Shown here piece by piece: positions 52,753 through 61,094 of a stretch of 64,000 nt of DNA; positions within the stretch are counted from its first letter, which is position 1; every line of letters begins with the position of its first letter. Position numbers and translations under genes: made by a program. The notes below the pieces were generated by a model, which saw only the letters and a program-made list of their open reading frames with translations, searched no databases and was not told the DNA's origin. The stretch is from Firm-04 sp946413695 (GTDB lineage: Bacteria > Bacillota > Clostridia > Oscillospirales > Ruminococcaceae): positions 1-64,000 of the forward strand of contig CAMKLV010000004.1 in NCBI GenBank assembly GCA_946413695.1, written 5' to 3'.

Positions 52753-52980
52753 ATGAATTATACACAAAATGAGAAGCTTTTGCAAGTAGGAGAGAAAAAT
52801 TGAATAATCGGCATAGACATAGGTAGCCAAAAGCACTATGCGAGAGCGTTTGACTGGAGAGGAATCGAGTGCTCGAAGAAAGCGTATGCATTTTCAAATG
52901 ACGTTGAGGGATTTGCAGGCTTTCTGGAATGGGTGTCAGATATTCAGGAGAAGACCGGGAATTCCCGCCGTCGTCAAAAC
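52753..52980 (+). pseudogene. IS110-family transposase fragment
   Basis: About 70 codons remain. After MNYTQNEKLLQVGEKN an in-frame TGA is followed by IIGIDIGSQKHYARAFDWRG, the DEDD-domain opening of IS110 transposases, then SNDVEGFAGFLEWV. The match stops near 52980, where the island-end sequence begins. The rest of the transposase, including the catalytic Ser domain, is lost. The element is a dead remnant cut by the island border. Confidence 0.75.
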
Positions 52981-53069
52981 AGACCTGTGCTGTTTTTTCG
53001 CCTGATACCGTTGATTCCGTGCCCTGTAAGCTCAGAAAATTTCGTGTGATTTTGAGCGGAAACCACTTC

Positions 53070-53174
53070 AAAATACGGAAATTTCTTTCCAAATACGGAA
53101 AATGTCTGCAAAATCGGGGTAACAAAAATGTCGCATCCACGCGATTTCCACGTAAATACGACATTTTCTCAGCG
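53070..53174 (-). terminator. tRNA-His downstream region: repeats and terminator hairpin
   Basis: Immediately downstream of the tRNA on the minus strand is a AAAATGTCG.../...CGACATTTTT hairpin (about 53127-53166), the likely terminator of the tRNA operon, then AATACGGAAA repeats. Diverged versions of the same arrangement lie next to att copies A and B. Confidence 0.65.
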
Positions 53175-53194
53175 GGTGGGTAGAGGGATTCGAA
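53174..53194. repeat. att-like direct repeat C (within tRNA-His)
   Basis: The 21-bp copy that belongs to the intact tRNA gene, so it is the attB-side junction of island 2. Confidence 0.8.
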
Positions 53195-53249
53195 CCCTCG
53201 GTCTTCGGGACCACAATCCGACGCTTTAACCAACTAAGCTATACCCACC
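53175..53249 (-). tRNA. tRNA-His (GTG)
   Basis: Cloverleaf reads on the minus strand. The acceptor stem has an encoded G-1 paired with C73, the hallmark of tRNA-His; D-stem GCTT/AAGC; anticodon loop TTGTGGT; T-stem GAGGG/CCCTC with loop TTCGAAT. The last anticodon-stem pair is an A-C mismatch. CCA is not encoded. It is the insertion site of the two islands. Confidence 0.93.
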
Positions 53250-53293
53250 ATATTCAATTTATAGAACGGAGCGATGCTCCGGTTGCAAGCAGA

Positions 53294-53367
53294 CGCGCCT
53301 TAAAGGATTCGAACCTTTGACTTACTGCTTAGAAGGCAGTTACTCTATCCAGCTGAGTTAAAGGCGC
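53294..53367 (-). tRNA. tRNA-Arg (TCT)
   Basis: Acceptor GCGCCTT/AAGGCGC, anticodon arm ACTGC-CTTCTAA-GCAGT, T-arm CAAAGGTTCGAATCCTTT. Anticodon TCT. No encoded CCA. Confidence 0.95.
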
Positions 53368-53390
53368 ATTTGTCATCCCGAAGATGACGA

Positions 53391-53461
<71 letters not shown>

Positions 53462-53575
53462 ACATCTGAACCAGTGCGGTCAGTTCGGTATCTTTCCGGC
53501 ACTGCAAGGGTTATTATATCATATTCCGGCGGATTTGTCAAGGGGTTATCGAAAAAAATTCCGGTTCCGTCAAAG

Positions 53576-53604
53576 TTGACAGCAAATGTGATTTTTGTTA
53601 TAAT
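53576..53604 (+). promoter_or_regulatory. Promoter of the degenerate GGDEF gene
   Basis: Perfect TTGACA-17-TATAAT only about 20 bases before the start codon, so the 5' untranslated region is very short. Confidence 0.85.
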
Positions 53605-53623
53605 AAAATGGAAAGGCAGGTGC

Positions 53624-55384
53624 ATGGCGATGAACGGTGCCAAACCGATGAACGGCTGTGTCACAACGGACGCGCATTTCCACATGGTCTATGCGGATGC
53701 GGCATTTTTCCACTACTTCGGGGACGATGTCATCTATTCGATTCTGCGAACTGTCCACGATGCAGATACCGAGCGTCTGCTCGGGCTCGCACACGGTCTG
53801 CGGGACGGGCAGACCGAACAGATTGCGCTGCGCATGCGCGGCATTGCGGAGGATTACCGCTGGATGCTCGTCAGCATGACGGCGCACGGCGAGGGCGAGG
53901 AGCGGCAGTATCAGCTCCGCATTACCGATGCATACCGGATGCAGCGGGAGCTTCTGCAGTCGATGTCCGAGAACAGCGATTACCGCTTCTATCTCAATCT
54001 GATGCGCGATCTCGCGTTCCGGTATTCGTTCCGGACAAAGCGCATCCGGCTGATGAGCTTTGACTGCTGCCGCGAGAATATCCTGACCGATATGCGCCTT
54101 GCGGACTGGAAAGCGCAGGCAATCGAAAAGGGCATGATCGAGGAGCGTGACATTCCGAAATTTGAAAAGCTCTGCGCCGAGATCGAATCCGGCGCGAACC
54201 GTTTTCAGTGTGAGCTGGAGACAAGCGTCTGCTCAAACGGACAGCGCATGGAGTATTGCGCATTCCGCGGCGTCACGCGCTCCGATGCACCGGGCAGCCG
54301 CGAGGTACTCGGCACAATCGGATTCCTGCACGCAAAATACAAGAGCAAAGAGCCAGGCTGGCTGATTGAGGCGACCCGCGATTCCGCGACCGATCTGCTC
54401 AATAAAAATGCGATTACGGCGCATGCAAAGGCAGTCCTTGCCGCACAGCCTGCGGAGACCGTTGCGCTGGTGCTGCTGACCATCGACGATTTCAAGGGCA
54501 TCAATGACCGATACGGTCACATGTACGGCGACGAGGTGCTGTTCACGCTCTCGCATATTCTCAAGACGGAAATCGGCACACGCGGCGCTGCCGGAAGAAT
54601 CGGCGGCGGCATGTTCCTGCTCGTATTGGAAGGCATCGCGGATGAGACCGATCTGCGCGGCATTCTGCGTGCGATCCGGACAAAATTCGAGTGGGCATGG
54701 GAATCCGGCGGCGAGCAGAAGCCGCTCGCACATGTCACCTGCTCGATGGGCGCGGCGTGCTATCCGATCAACGCCAAGGACTACGAGGAGCTGTTCATGC
54801 AGGCGGATAAGGCGCTCTACATCGCACACGAAAAGGGACACAACCGCTATGTCATCTATGATGTGGAAAAGCACGGCGCCGTGCAGCCGAACCGCGCGCG
54901 CGATTATTCCGATCTCTATGCCGCGCCGCCTGTCCAGAGCAATGTGGGCTTCACGGCAGACCTCGTGCAGGAATATCTGCACGGCAAGCCGGAGATGCAG
55001 GGCGTTTTGCAGCGCATCGGGGCGCAGTTCGGGCTTGACGGCATCCAGATTTTCACCGCGCCGGATTGGCAGCCCGCATTCAGCTGGGGGCACCCCTTTG
55101 CAGGGGATGCATCGCTGCTGACCGCGGAGCCGTTCGCGCAGCATTACACCGCCGACCGCGTCTGCGTGATTGACAACATCAACGCGCTCGAGGGCATTGA
55201 CGATGCGGTTTATGCGCGGCTTGCAAATGAGAATCTGCTCGGTGCCGTGCTGTATCTCGCGGAGCAGGACGGCAAGCCCGCGGCACTCACGGCATTCGGG
55301 CTCTACGGCAGATTCCGCAAGTGGAGCAATCTCGATATCAGCCACTTGACGATTCTCGGGAGTATGCTGACCGCAGAGCTTTGA
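53624..55384 (+). CDS. GGDEF-domain protein with degenerate active site
   Basis: 586 residues from MAMNGAKPMNGC; upstream in-frame extension crosses the promoter, so it is excluded. A PAS-like first part (about 10-110), a second PAS/helical part (about 115-245), a GGDEF domain (about 255-415; DLLNKNAITAHAKAV, LLTIDDFKGINDRYGHMYGDEVL, ADKALYIAHEKGHNRYVIY) and a GAF-like C-terminal region (about 430-586). The catalytic GGDEF motif reads G327-G-G-M-F331, lacking the Asp-Glu needed for metal and GTP chemistry. I infer a c-di-GMP or GTP sensor, or a scaffold, not a diguanylate cyclase. Two other genes on the same strand follow. Confidence 0.8.
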   Translation: MAMNGAKPMNGCVTTDAHFHMVYADAAFFHYFGDDVIYSILRTVHDADTERLLGLAHGLRDGQTEQIALRMRGIAEDYRWMLVSMTAHGEGEERQYQLRITDAYRMQRELLQSMSENSDYRFYLNLMRDLAFRYSFRTKRIRLMSFDCCRENILTDMRLADWKAQAIEKGMIEERDIPKFEKLCAEIESGANRFQCELETSVCSNGQRMEYCAFRGVTRSDAPGSREVLGTIGFLHAKYKSKEPGWLIEATRDSATDLLNKNAITAHAKAVLAAQPAETVALVLLTIDDFKGINDRYGHMYGDEVLFTLSHILKTEIGTRGAAGRIGGGMFLLVLEGIADETDLRGILRAIRTKFEWAWESGGEQKPLAHVTCSMGAACYPINAKDYEELFMQADKALYIAHEKGHNRYVIYDVEKHGAVQPNRARDYSDLYAAPPVQSNVGFTADLVQEYLHGKPEMQGVLQRIGAQFGLDGIQIFTAPDWQPAFSWGHPFAGDASLLTAEPFAQHYTADRVCVIDNINALEGIDDAVYARLANENLLGAVLYLAEQDGKPAALTAFGLYGRFRKWSNLDISHLTILGSMLTAEL

Positions 55385-55425
55385 ATCCGAAGATTTCCAT
55401 ATCACTGCACGAACGGGGGCAAATC

Positions 55426-56121
55426 ATGTTGTACAAAGCATTCAGTGACCGACTGTTTTCCTATCTTGCGCTTTATGAAAAGGGGCTGAAAAAGCAGGCA
55501 AATGCGGATATACAGGCAACCGCCGCATGGCTGCGCAGTCTGCCCGCCGCGGAGCAGGACAGCATTCTGCATCAGTTTCTGACAGCCTATTGCGACGAAG
55601 CCGCATGGGAGCCGCTGCATCGGCGCGGAAACGGCAATATGCCCCACGCGCTCAGCGAATCTGTCCGTGAATGGCTGACGCCGCGGTGTGAAGCGGGAAA
55701 TATGCCGGAGCTGCGCTGGTATTATGAACTGTTCCGGAATCATCCCGCAGGCGCGGAACCGGCTGTGCGGTATCTCGAAGCCGCTTACGAAAGCATTGCC
55801 TGCGATCAGAAAACAGTCGATCTGCTGTTTGCATCTTTTGTGGATGAACTCGGCTGAGGCGCGCATCATTTTCCGGAAGGATGTATTCTCGAACAGGCGG
55901 TCATAGATCAGTGCATGCAGCAGTGTGAAGCGATTCTGGCAGTGCATGAAGTCAGCGAATATCTTGCATGCAGATTTGAATATTATAAACGACTGTATGC
56001 CTGCTATGAACAGTATAAAGCCGACGGCAGAACCAGAGACTATGCCGGATACCTGAAAGCTGCGGAAATAGATGCTTACTACGCGAAAGCGTTTCCGCCC
56101 GCAGAGAAACAGCTCAACTGA
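55426..56121 (+). pseudogene. Hypothetical gene interrupted by an in-frame TGA
   Basis: Two open stretches of 143 and 88 codons are in one frame, separated only by TGA at 55855-55857 in ...FVDELG-stop-GAHHFPEGCILEQAV. Removing the stop would give one protein of about 231 residues. The first part is helical (SYLALYEKGLKKQANADIQATAAWLRSL in pieces) and ends in ...CDQKTVDLLFASF. The second part is rich in Cys, Tyr and Ala (YYKRLYACYEQYKADGRTRDYAGYLKA). The gene has AACGGGGGC upstream as a weak ribosome site. Function unknown. It lies directly after the GGDEF-like gene and may form a unit with it. A nonsense mutation of a Trp codon is the simplest explanation. Confidence 0.6.
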
Positions 56122-56830
56122 ATATCACCGCTTCCAGATCATCCCGCAGCCGCCGGATGATCTTTTTTTCCAGCCGTGAGATATAGGACTGCGAAATCCC
56201 GATCAGATCAGCGACCTCCTTCTGCGTTTTCTCCTCCTCGCCGTTGAGCCCGAAGCGCATCTCCATGATCTGCCGTTCACGCGGATTCAGCCGCATCACC
56301 GCCTCACGGAGCAGTTTCCGCTCGGATTCGTTCTCGATATCGCGGCAGACGGCGTCCTCATCCGTTCCGAGCAGATCGGAGAGCAGCAGCTCATTGCCGT
56401 CCCAATCGACATTGAGCGGCTCGTCGATCGAGATTTCGGCGCGGTACTGCGCAACCTTCCGCAGATGCATCAGGATTTCATTCTCGATGCAGCGCGAGGC
56501 ATAGGTTGCGAGCTTGATATTCTTCTCCGGCGAAAAGGTCGCAACGGCTTTCATCAGCCCGATCGAGCCGATTGAGATGAGATCATCGAGCGAGGCGGCA
56601 GGCGTCTCGAATTTCTTTGCGATATACACCACCAGCCGCAGATTGTGAACGATCAGCGTTTCGCGCGCGGCGGGATCACCGGCGGCGAGCGCGGCAAAGG
56701 CTTCTGCCTCCTCTGCGCGGGAGAGCGGCGGCGGCAGCTGATCGGCACCGCTGATAAAATGTACCTCCTGCTCCTCAGGACGGCAGAATCTGCGGCGGAG
56801 CAGGTTCATCCAGAACACAAATAATTGCAT
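56114..56830 (-). CDS. sigE: Sporulation sigma factor E (pro-sigma-E)
   Basis: 238 residues from MQLFVFWMNLLRRR, set by GAGGTG upstream. A 20-30 residue hydrophobic pro-sequence precedes region 2. Region 2 reads FISGADQLPPPLSRAEEAEAF (in pieces), DLISIGSIGLMKAVATFSPEKNIKLATYASRCIENEILMHLRK; region 4 has ERQIMEMRFGLNG and the helix-turn-helix KEVADLIGISQSYISRLEKKI. It directs mother-cell sporulation genes after cleavage of the pro-sequence. It lies 11 bases after spoIIGA, the universal arrangement. Confidence 0.95.
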   Translation of the reverse strand: MQLFVFWMNLLRRRFCRPEEQEVHFISGADQLPPPLSRAEEAEAFAALAAGDPAARETLIVHNLRLVVYIAKKFETPAASLDDLISIGSIGLMKAVATFSPEKNIKLATYASRCIENEILMHLRKVAQYRAEISIDEPLNVDWDGNELLLSDLLGTDEDAVCRDIENESERKLLREAVMRLNPRERQIMEMRFGLNGEEEKTQKEVADLIGISQSYISRLEKKIIRRLRDDLEAVIFS

Positions 56831-56840
56831 AATATACACC

Positions 56841-57686
56841 TCATTTTCGTTTGATGCGGGGGCTTTCCGGCACGCAGCATGCAGGGATGACAGCAGGCAT
56901 CTCCGGCTGACCGCTCAGCGCAAGCAGGATATCAAGCGGCTGCTCTCCCCTGCCCTGCGGCATCTCCAGCGCGGCGTGATCCGGCAGGAATGCAGGCAGC
57001 AGGCGCGTTCCGGTCACGGTTCTGACAGGCAGCATCCGGAAGCCCTTTGCATCCGCGGCAGCAGATTCCGCATCGGGATACTGCGCGAGCCACTGCCGGA
57101 GCGCATCCGTGCCGCAGACGATCACCGGCTTGCCGGAAAACACATCGCGCAGGGTGTTGCCGCTGTCCGCGAGCGCAGGCAGACTGAAATCCATGCCGTC
57201 AATCCGCAGATGCAGCCGGTATGTACGGTGCCGGTTTGCCGCAGCGCGGCGCTCCCAGAGTGCAGCGATTGCGGCGGCGGCGGTTGTCCCGAGCAGCAGT
57301 GTCAGCAGCGAGATATCCGCGTAGATCACGGTATTTTGCAGATACCACCCCGCCGGTGTCCGCCGCGATGCCAGCAGCCAGACCGTTCCGCAAAAGAGCA
57401 GACTGCATCCGAAAAATACAGCGGTCTGCCGGAGCAATAAGCGCCTGTTTCCGAAGCCGAATGCAATGCCGCAGAGCAGCACCGCAAGCAGAATCCGCAG
57501 CAGCAGCAATCCCGGCACCGGCAGCGGCGGCAGAAAAATACTCAGCGCAGAGACCGCCCCGACCGCCGCCGCGAGCAGACAGCGCAAAGGTTTCAGCGGC
57601 GCATGCGTCAGGGCGGCTGTTGTGCGGAGCAGCGCATAATCCGCCCAGAGATTCGAGAGCAGCAGCACATCCAGATAGATCGTCAT
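56841..57686 (-). CDS. spoIIGA: Sporulation factor SpoIIGA (pro-sigma-E-processing aspartic protease)
   Basis: 281 residues from MTIYLDVLLLSNLWADY; a GTG three codons earlier is possible, and neither has a strong Shine-Dalgarno. Five membrane helices (about 5-20, 36-75, 88-110, 123-145 and near) lead to a cytosolic protease domain with ALADSGNTLRDVFSGKPV, the DSGNxL active-site motif of SpoIIGA. It cleaves pro-sigma-E encoded next to it when triggered by SpoIIR. Together with sigE it shows that the lineage keeps sporulation genes. Confidence 0.93.
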   Translation of the reverse strand: MTIYLDVLLLSNLWADYALLRTTAALTHAPLKPLRCLLAAAVGAVSALSIFLPPLPVPGLLLLRILLAVLLCGIAFGFGNRRLLLRQTAVFFGCSLLFCGTVWLLASRRTPAGWYLQNTVIYADISLLTLLLGTTAAAAIAALWERRAAANRHRTYRLHLRIDGMDFSLPALADSGNTLRDVFSGKPVIVCGTDALRQWLAQYPDAESAAADAKGFRMLPVRTVTGTRLLPAFLPDHAALEMPQGRGEQPLDILLALSGQPEMPAVIPACCVPESPRIKRK

Positions 57687-57802
57687 TGCATTCACCGGAT
57701 TCAGTATAGCATATCCGCGGCGTGAAACTTGTCAGTTTAAGGTGTCTCCGACGGATCAAAAATGGGGCTTACAGTGTTGCTGCGCAAACTGTGCCCCATA
57801 CC

Positions 57803-57835
57803 CCGCCAAAGGGATTGAATCCCTTTGGAATCCCC
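57803..57835. repeat. REP-like palindromic repeat, copy 2
   Basis: CCAAAGGGAT-tga-ATCCCTTTGG with the same outer context (CGCC on the left, AATCCCC on the right) as copy 1. Confidence 0.65.
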
Positions 57836-57884
57836 GTGTTTATATGTGATTAGAATAAAATCGCTCCTGTTAGCTGGCAGGGCA

Positions 57885-57915
57885 TAAAAAAAGCACCCGC
57901 CGGAGCAGGTGCTTT
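57885..57915 (-). terminator. Terminator of the lipoprotein gene
   Basis: AAAGCACC / GGTGCTTT stem with inner GC pairs, T-run on the minus strand. Confidence 0.85.
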
Positions 57916-57929
57916 CAGACAGCTTATTA

Positions 57930-58631
57930 TTATTCGTGCAGCTTTGCTTGTGTCAAAGGAAGCTCAGCTGCTTGTTTCATCTGGTCAAGTGCATCCTGGC
58001 TGTCGGAGCATGTAAATGCGATCCAGCAGGAAGGAATTACCATTTTGTCTGTACCTCCGTCGCCCAAAAAGCCATAATAAGCAATGTAATTGATATTATC
58101 ATTTAAAATTGAATTCATGGTGCCTTCTGCCCGGAGAAGCGGATAATCTAACATCTGCGATTCGCTTTTGGAATCTATGGTAACTCTTGAAAAATCATCG
58201 TTAATGCTGCTAAGAAGCAATTGTCTTAAGAGATTGCTTTCTTCCTTAACCATCACTTCCGGCAAGTCATCCAGTGTATATCCGCCCGGCTTATCAGTTT
58301 CCGGAGCTCGATATTCCTGTAAAAATGTTAAAAACACTGTATTATCTGTGTCGTGATTCCAGCAGCACTGATAACCAAGACGCCGCGCCTTGTCGAAGAT
58401 CTCCATTCCTGGCGGAATCGGCATATCATAGCCTCTCCACTCCATAAATTCTGTCACTATTTCATCTTGTGTGCCTTCAGACTTCTTTTCTTTTTCCGCA
58501 GATTCCTCTTTCACCGGAGCCGCAGAAGAACTGCTCTCCGCCGCCGTACTGTTCTCCGCAGCCGGTGCGGTGCTGCCGCAGCCTGTCAGCAGAAGTGCCG
58601 CCATGCAAAATGCAAATACTTTCTTATTCAT
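57930..58631 (-). CDS. Small lipoprotein of unknown function
   Basis: 233 residues. Lipobox LLLTGCG (Cys about 18), a Ser/Ala/Glu/Lys-rich linker to about 55, then a compact alpha/beta domain (about 57-233) with RRLGYQCCWNHD and WIAFTCSDSQDALDQM. The layout is like DUF-type small secreted proteins of gut Bacillota; no family recognised. Own promoter and terminator. Confidence 0.72.
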   Translation of the reverse strand: MNKKVFAFCMAALLLTGCGSTAPAAENSTAAESSSSAAPVKEESAEKEKKSEGTQDEIVTEFMEWRGYDMPIPPGMEIFDKARRLGYQCCWNHDTDNTVFLTFLQEYRAPETDKPGGYTLDDLPEVMVKEESNLLRQLLLSSINDDFSRVTIDSKSESQMLDYPLLRAEGTMNSILNDNINYIAYYGFLGDGGTDKMVIPSCWIAFTCSDSQDALDQMKQAAELPLTQAKLHE

Positions 58632-58687
58632 GTCATTTTCTCCTTTTCAGTCACATTCGCAGTATGTCAGATGATACTGCCATTGAT

Positions 58688-58716
58688 ATTATACCGTTTT
58701 CTGTTCAAAATGTCAA
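58688..58716 (-). promoter_or_regulatory. Promoter of the small lipoprotein gene
   Basis: Perfect TTGACA-17-TATAAT on the minus strand. The rest of 58632-58980 contains only this and the glnN promoter. Confidence 0.85.
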
Positions 58717-58865
58717 GAGAATAAATGTATATTATACATAAAAAACAACATCCTATTCCGTGCAGCTCTGAAATGCCGGAGTTTGCATACATTTATCATT
58801 TTTCACAAAAAAACAGAGTGCAGATGCAGAAAACCGCCGAGCCGTGCGTATTTTTCGCCGCCCCA

Positions 58866-58894
58866 TTGCGTTTTCCGCTGTTTTATGCTATAAT
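58866..58894 (+). promoter_or_regulatory. Promoter of glnN
   Basis: TTGCGT-17-TATAAT on the plus strand. Between it and glnN a TCCGC-aaag-GCGGA hairpin follows the AAAGGAGGGG box, leaving about 35 bases between that box and the preferred ATG. Confidence 0.6.
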
Positions 58895-58980
58895 AGTACG
58901 GTAAGGAACCGGAGCGCTTTCTCCGGATTGAGATGAAAGGAGGGGTACAGTCCGCAAAGGCGGATTGTATCACAGTCATT

Positions 58981-61092
58981 ATGCTGAACACCCAGAATAC
59001 ACCCTCACCGGATACCTATTTCGGCTGCAACGTATTCAACGAAACCGTCATGCGCAACTGCCTGCCGAAGAAGGTTTTTGAGGCAGTCATGTGTACGCGC
59101 AAGATGGGTACGCCGCTGCCGAAGGATGCCGCAGATTCTGTCGCAAACGCCATGAAGGAATGGGCGGTTGCGAACGGCTGCACACATTTCACGCACTGGT
59201 TCCAGCCGATGACCGGTGTCACCGCGGAAAAGCACGATGCTTTCCTCACACCTGTCTCCGGCGGCGTCATCCTTGATTTCTCCGGCAAGGAGCTCATCAA
59301 GGGCGAATCGGATGCATCCTCTTTCCCCTCGGGCGGCCTGCGCGCGACCTTTGAAGCCCGCGGCTATACCGCATGGGACCCGACCTCCGATGCATTCATC
59401 AAGGACCGCACCCTCTGCATCCCGACCGGCTTTGTCTCCTATACCGGCGAGGTGCTCGATAAAAAGACCCCGCTGCTCCGCTCGATGGAGGCAGTCAGCC
59501 GCGCAAGCGTCCGGATGCTCCGTCTGTTCGGCAATGACAAGGTGCAGCGCGTCATGACCAATGTCGGCCCCGAGCAGGAATACTTCCTGATCGACAAGGC
59601 AAGCTACGATGCCCGTGAGGATCTGATCCTGACCGGCAGAACGCTGTTCGGTGCAAAACCGCCGAAGGGCGAGGAAATGGATGACCACTACTTCGGCAAC
59701 CTCACGCAGCGCGTCTCCGATTTCATGCGTGAGCTCGATGAGGAACTCTGGAAGCTCGGCATCTACGCAAAGACCGAGCACAACGAGGTCGCACCGGCAC
59801 AGCACGAGCTCGCTCCGGTCTACACCACATCCAATATTGCGGCAGACCACAACCAGCTCACGATGGAGCTGATGAAGAAAACCGCGCTCAAGCACGGACT
59901 CGTCTGCCTGCTGCACGAAAAGCCGTTCGCAGGCATCAGCGGCTCGGGCAAGCACAACAACTGGTCGCTCTCGACCGATGACGGTCAGAATCTGCTTGAC
60001 CCGGGCGACACGCCGCAGGACAACATGCAGTTCCTGCTCGTGCTCTGCGCATTCCTCAAGGGCGTGCGCGAATATGCACCGCTGATCCGCCTGTCCTCCG
60101 CATCCGCAGGCAATGACTGCCGTCTCGGCGGCAACGAGGCGCCCCCGACTGTCATCTCCGTGTTCGTCGGCGATGATCTCCAGCGCGTTCTCGATGCGAT
60201 TGAGCAGGGCAAATCCCTCGATGACAGCGGCAAAGAGCGCTTCAACCTCGGCGTTGACGCAATGCCGCAGTTCCGCAAGGATACCACCGACCGCAACCGC
60301 ACCTCCCCGATGGCATTCACCGGAAACAAGTTCGAGTTCCGTATGCTCGGCTCGGCGGATTCGATCTCCTGCTTCAATTTCGTCATGAACACGATCTTCG
60401 CACATGAGATCACCGAATTCTGCGATGAGCTCGAAAAGGCTGACGATTTCCAGACAGCCCTCCACGATCTGCTCGTGCGCACAATCCGCGAGAACAAGGA
60501 TATCATCTTCAACGGCAACGGCTACGGCGATGAATGGTTCGCTGAGTGCAAGCGCCGCGGTCTGCCGAATTATCCCTCGACCGTCGAGGCACTGATGCAG
60601 TATGACCGTCCGGAGTTTGTCAAAATCTTCGAGGAGATGAACGTCCTCAACAAGGCGGAGATTACATCCCGTAAGGAAATTCTGCTCGATAACTACAGCA
60701 AGACCGTCGGCATCGAGGCAAAGACCATGCTCGATATCGCGCGCAAGAAGATTCTGCCGGTCTGCATTTCGTATACAAAGGATCTCTGCGAAGCAATCGC
60801 TGCAAAGGAGCATATCTCCCCGATGCTGCGGATCAGCTCCGCGGTCGAGGATGCACTTGCATCCCAGATCAGCGACCTGACAGCAGGTCTCTACGATGCA
60901 ATCGAGGATCTGCGCGAGGTCATCCAGCTCGCAGTCAGAGCGGACGGCGTTCAGGCAACTGCCGAGACCTATCGCTACAAGGTTGTTCCGGCAATGGAGC
61001 GTCTGCGCACAACCGCCGATGCGCTCGAAGTCCTGATTCCGCAGGAGAAGTGGCCGTTCCCGGCATACTCCGAGATCCTGTATAACATCTGA
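58981..61092 (+). CDS. glnN: Type III glutamine synthetase
   Basis: 703 residues, the length of the GSIII class. Start MLNTQNTPSPDTYFGCNVFN is preferred by homology, though an in-frame ATG 48 bases earlier exists and the nearest Shine-Dalgarno lies upstream of a small hairpin. GSIII signatures are visible: FTHWFQPMTG, KGESDASSFPSGGLRATFEARGYTAWD, NVGPEQEYFLID, EHNEVAPAQHELAPVYTTSN, EKPFAGISGSGKHNNWS and SPMAFTGNKFEFRMLG. It makes glutamine from glutamate, ammonia and ATP; GSIII is the main ammonia-assimilating enzyme known in Ruminococcus. Probably nitrogen regulated; no regulator gene lies nearby. Confidence 0.94.
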   Translation: MLNTQNTPSPDTYFGCNVFNETVMRNCLPKKVFEAVMCTRKMGTPLPKDAADSVANAMKEWAVANGCTHFTHWFQPMTGVTAEKHDAFLTPVSGGVILDFSGKELIKGESDASSFPSGGLRATFEARGYTAWDPTSDAFIKDRTLCIPTGFVSYTGEVLDKKTPLLRSMEAVSRASVRMLRLFGNDKVQRVMTNVGPEQEYFLIDKASYDAREDLILTGRTLFGAKPPKGEEMDDHYFGNLTQRVSDFMRELDEELWKLGIYAKTEHNEVAPAQHELAPVYTTSNIAADHNQLTMELMKKTALKHGLVCLLHEKPFAGISGSGKHNNWSLSTDDGQNLLDPGDTPQDNMQFLLVLCAFLKGVREYAPLIRLSSASAGNDCRLGGNEAPPTVISVFVGDDLQRVLDAIEQGKSLDDSGKERFNLGVDAMPQFRKDTTDRNRTSPMAFTGNKFEFRMLGSADSISCFNFVMNTIFAHEITEFCDELEKADDFQTALHDLLVRTIRENKDIIFNGNGYGDEWFAECKRRGLPNYPSTVEALMQYDRPEFVKIFEEMNVLNKAEITSRKEILLDNYSKTVGIEAKTMLDIARKKILPVCISYTKDLCEAIAAKEHISPMLRISSAVEDALASQISDLTAGLYDAIEDLREVIQLAVRADGVQATAETYRYKVVPAMERLRTTADALEVLIPQEKWPFPAYSEILYNI

Positions 61093-61094
61093 TC

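Noticed and set aside
55855..55857. Selenocysteine codon
   Set aside because: No SECIS-like hairpin was evident directly after the TGA and the flanks do not resemble a selenoprotein redox motif.
59005..60813. 602-codon minus-strand frame opposite glnN
   Set aside because: Shadow of a highly conserved gene; no independent evidence.
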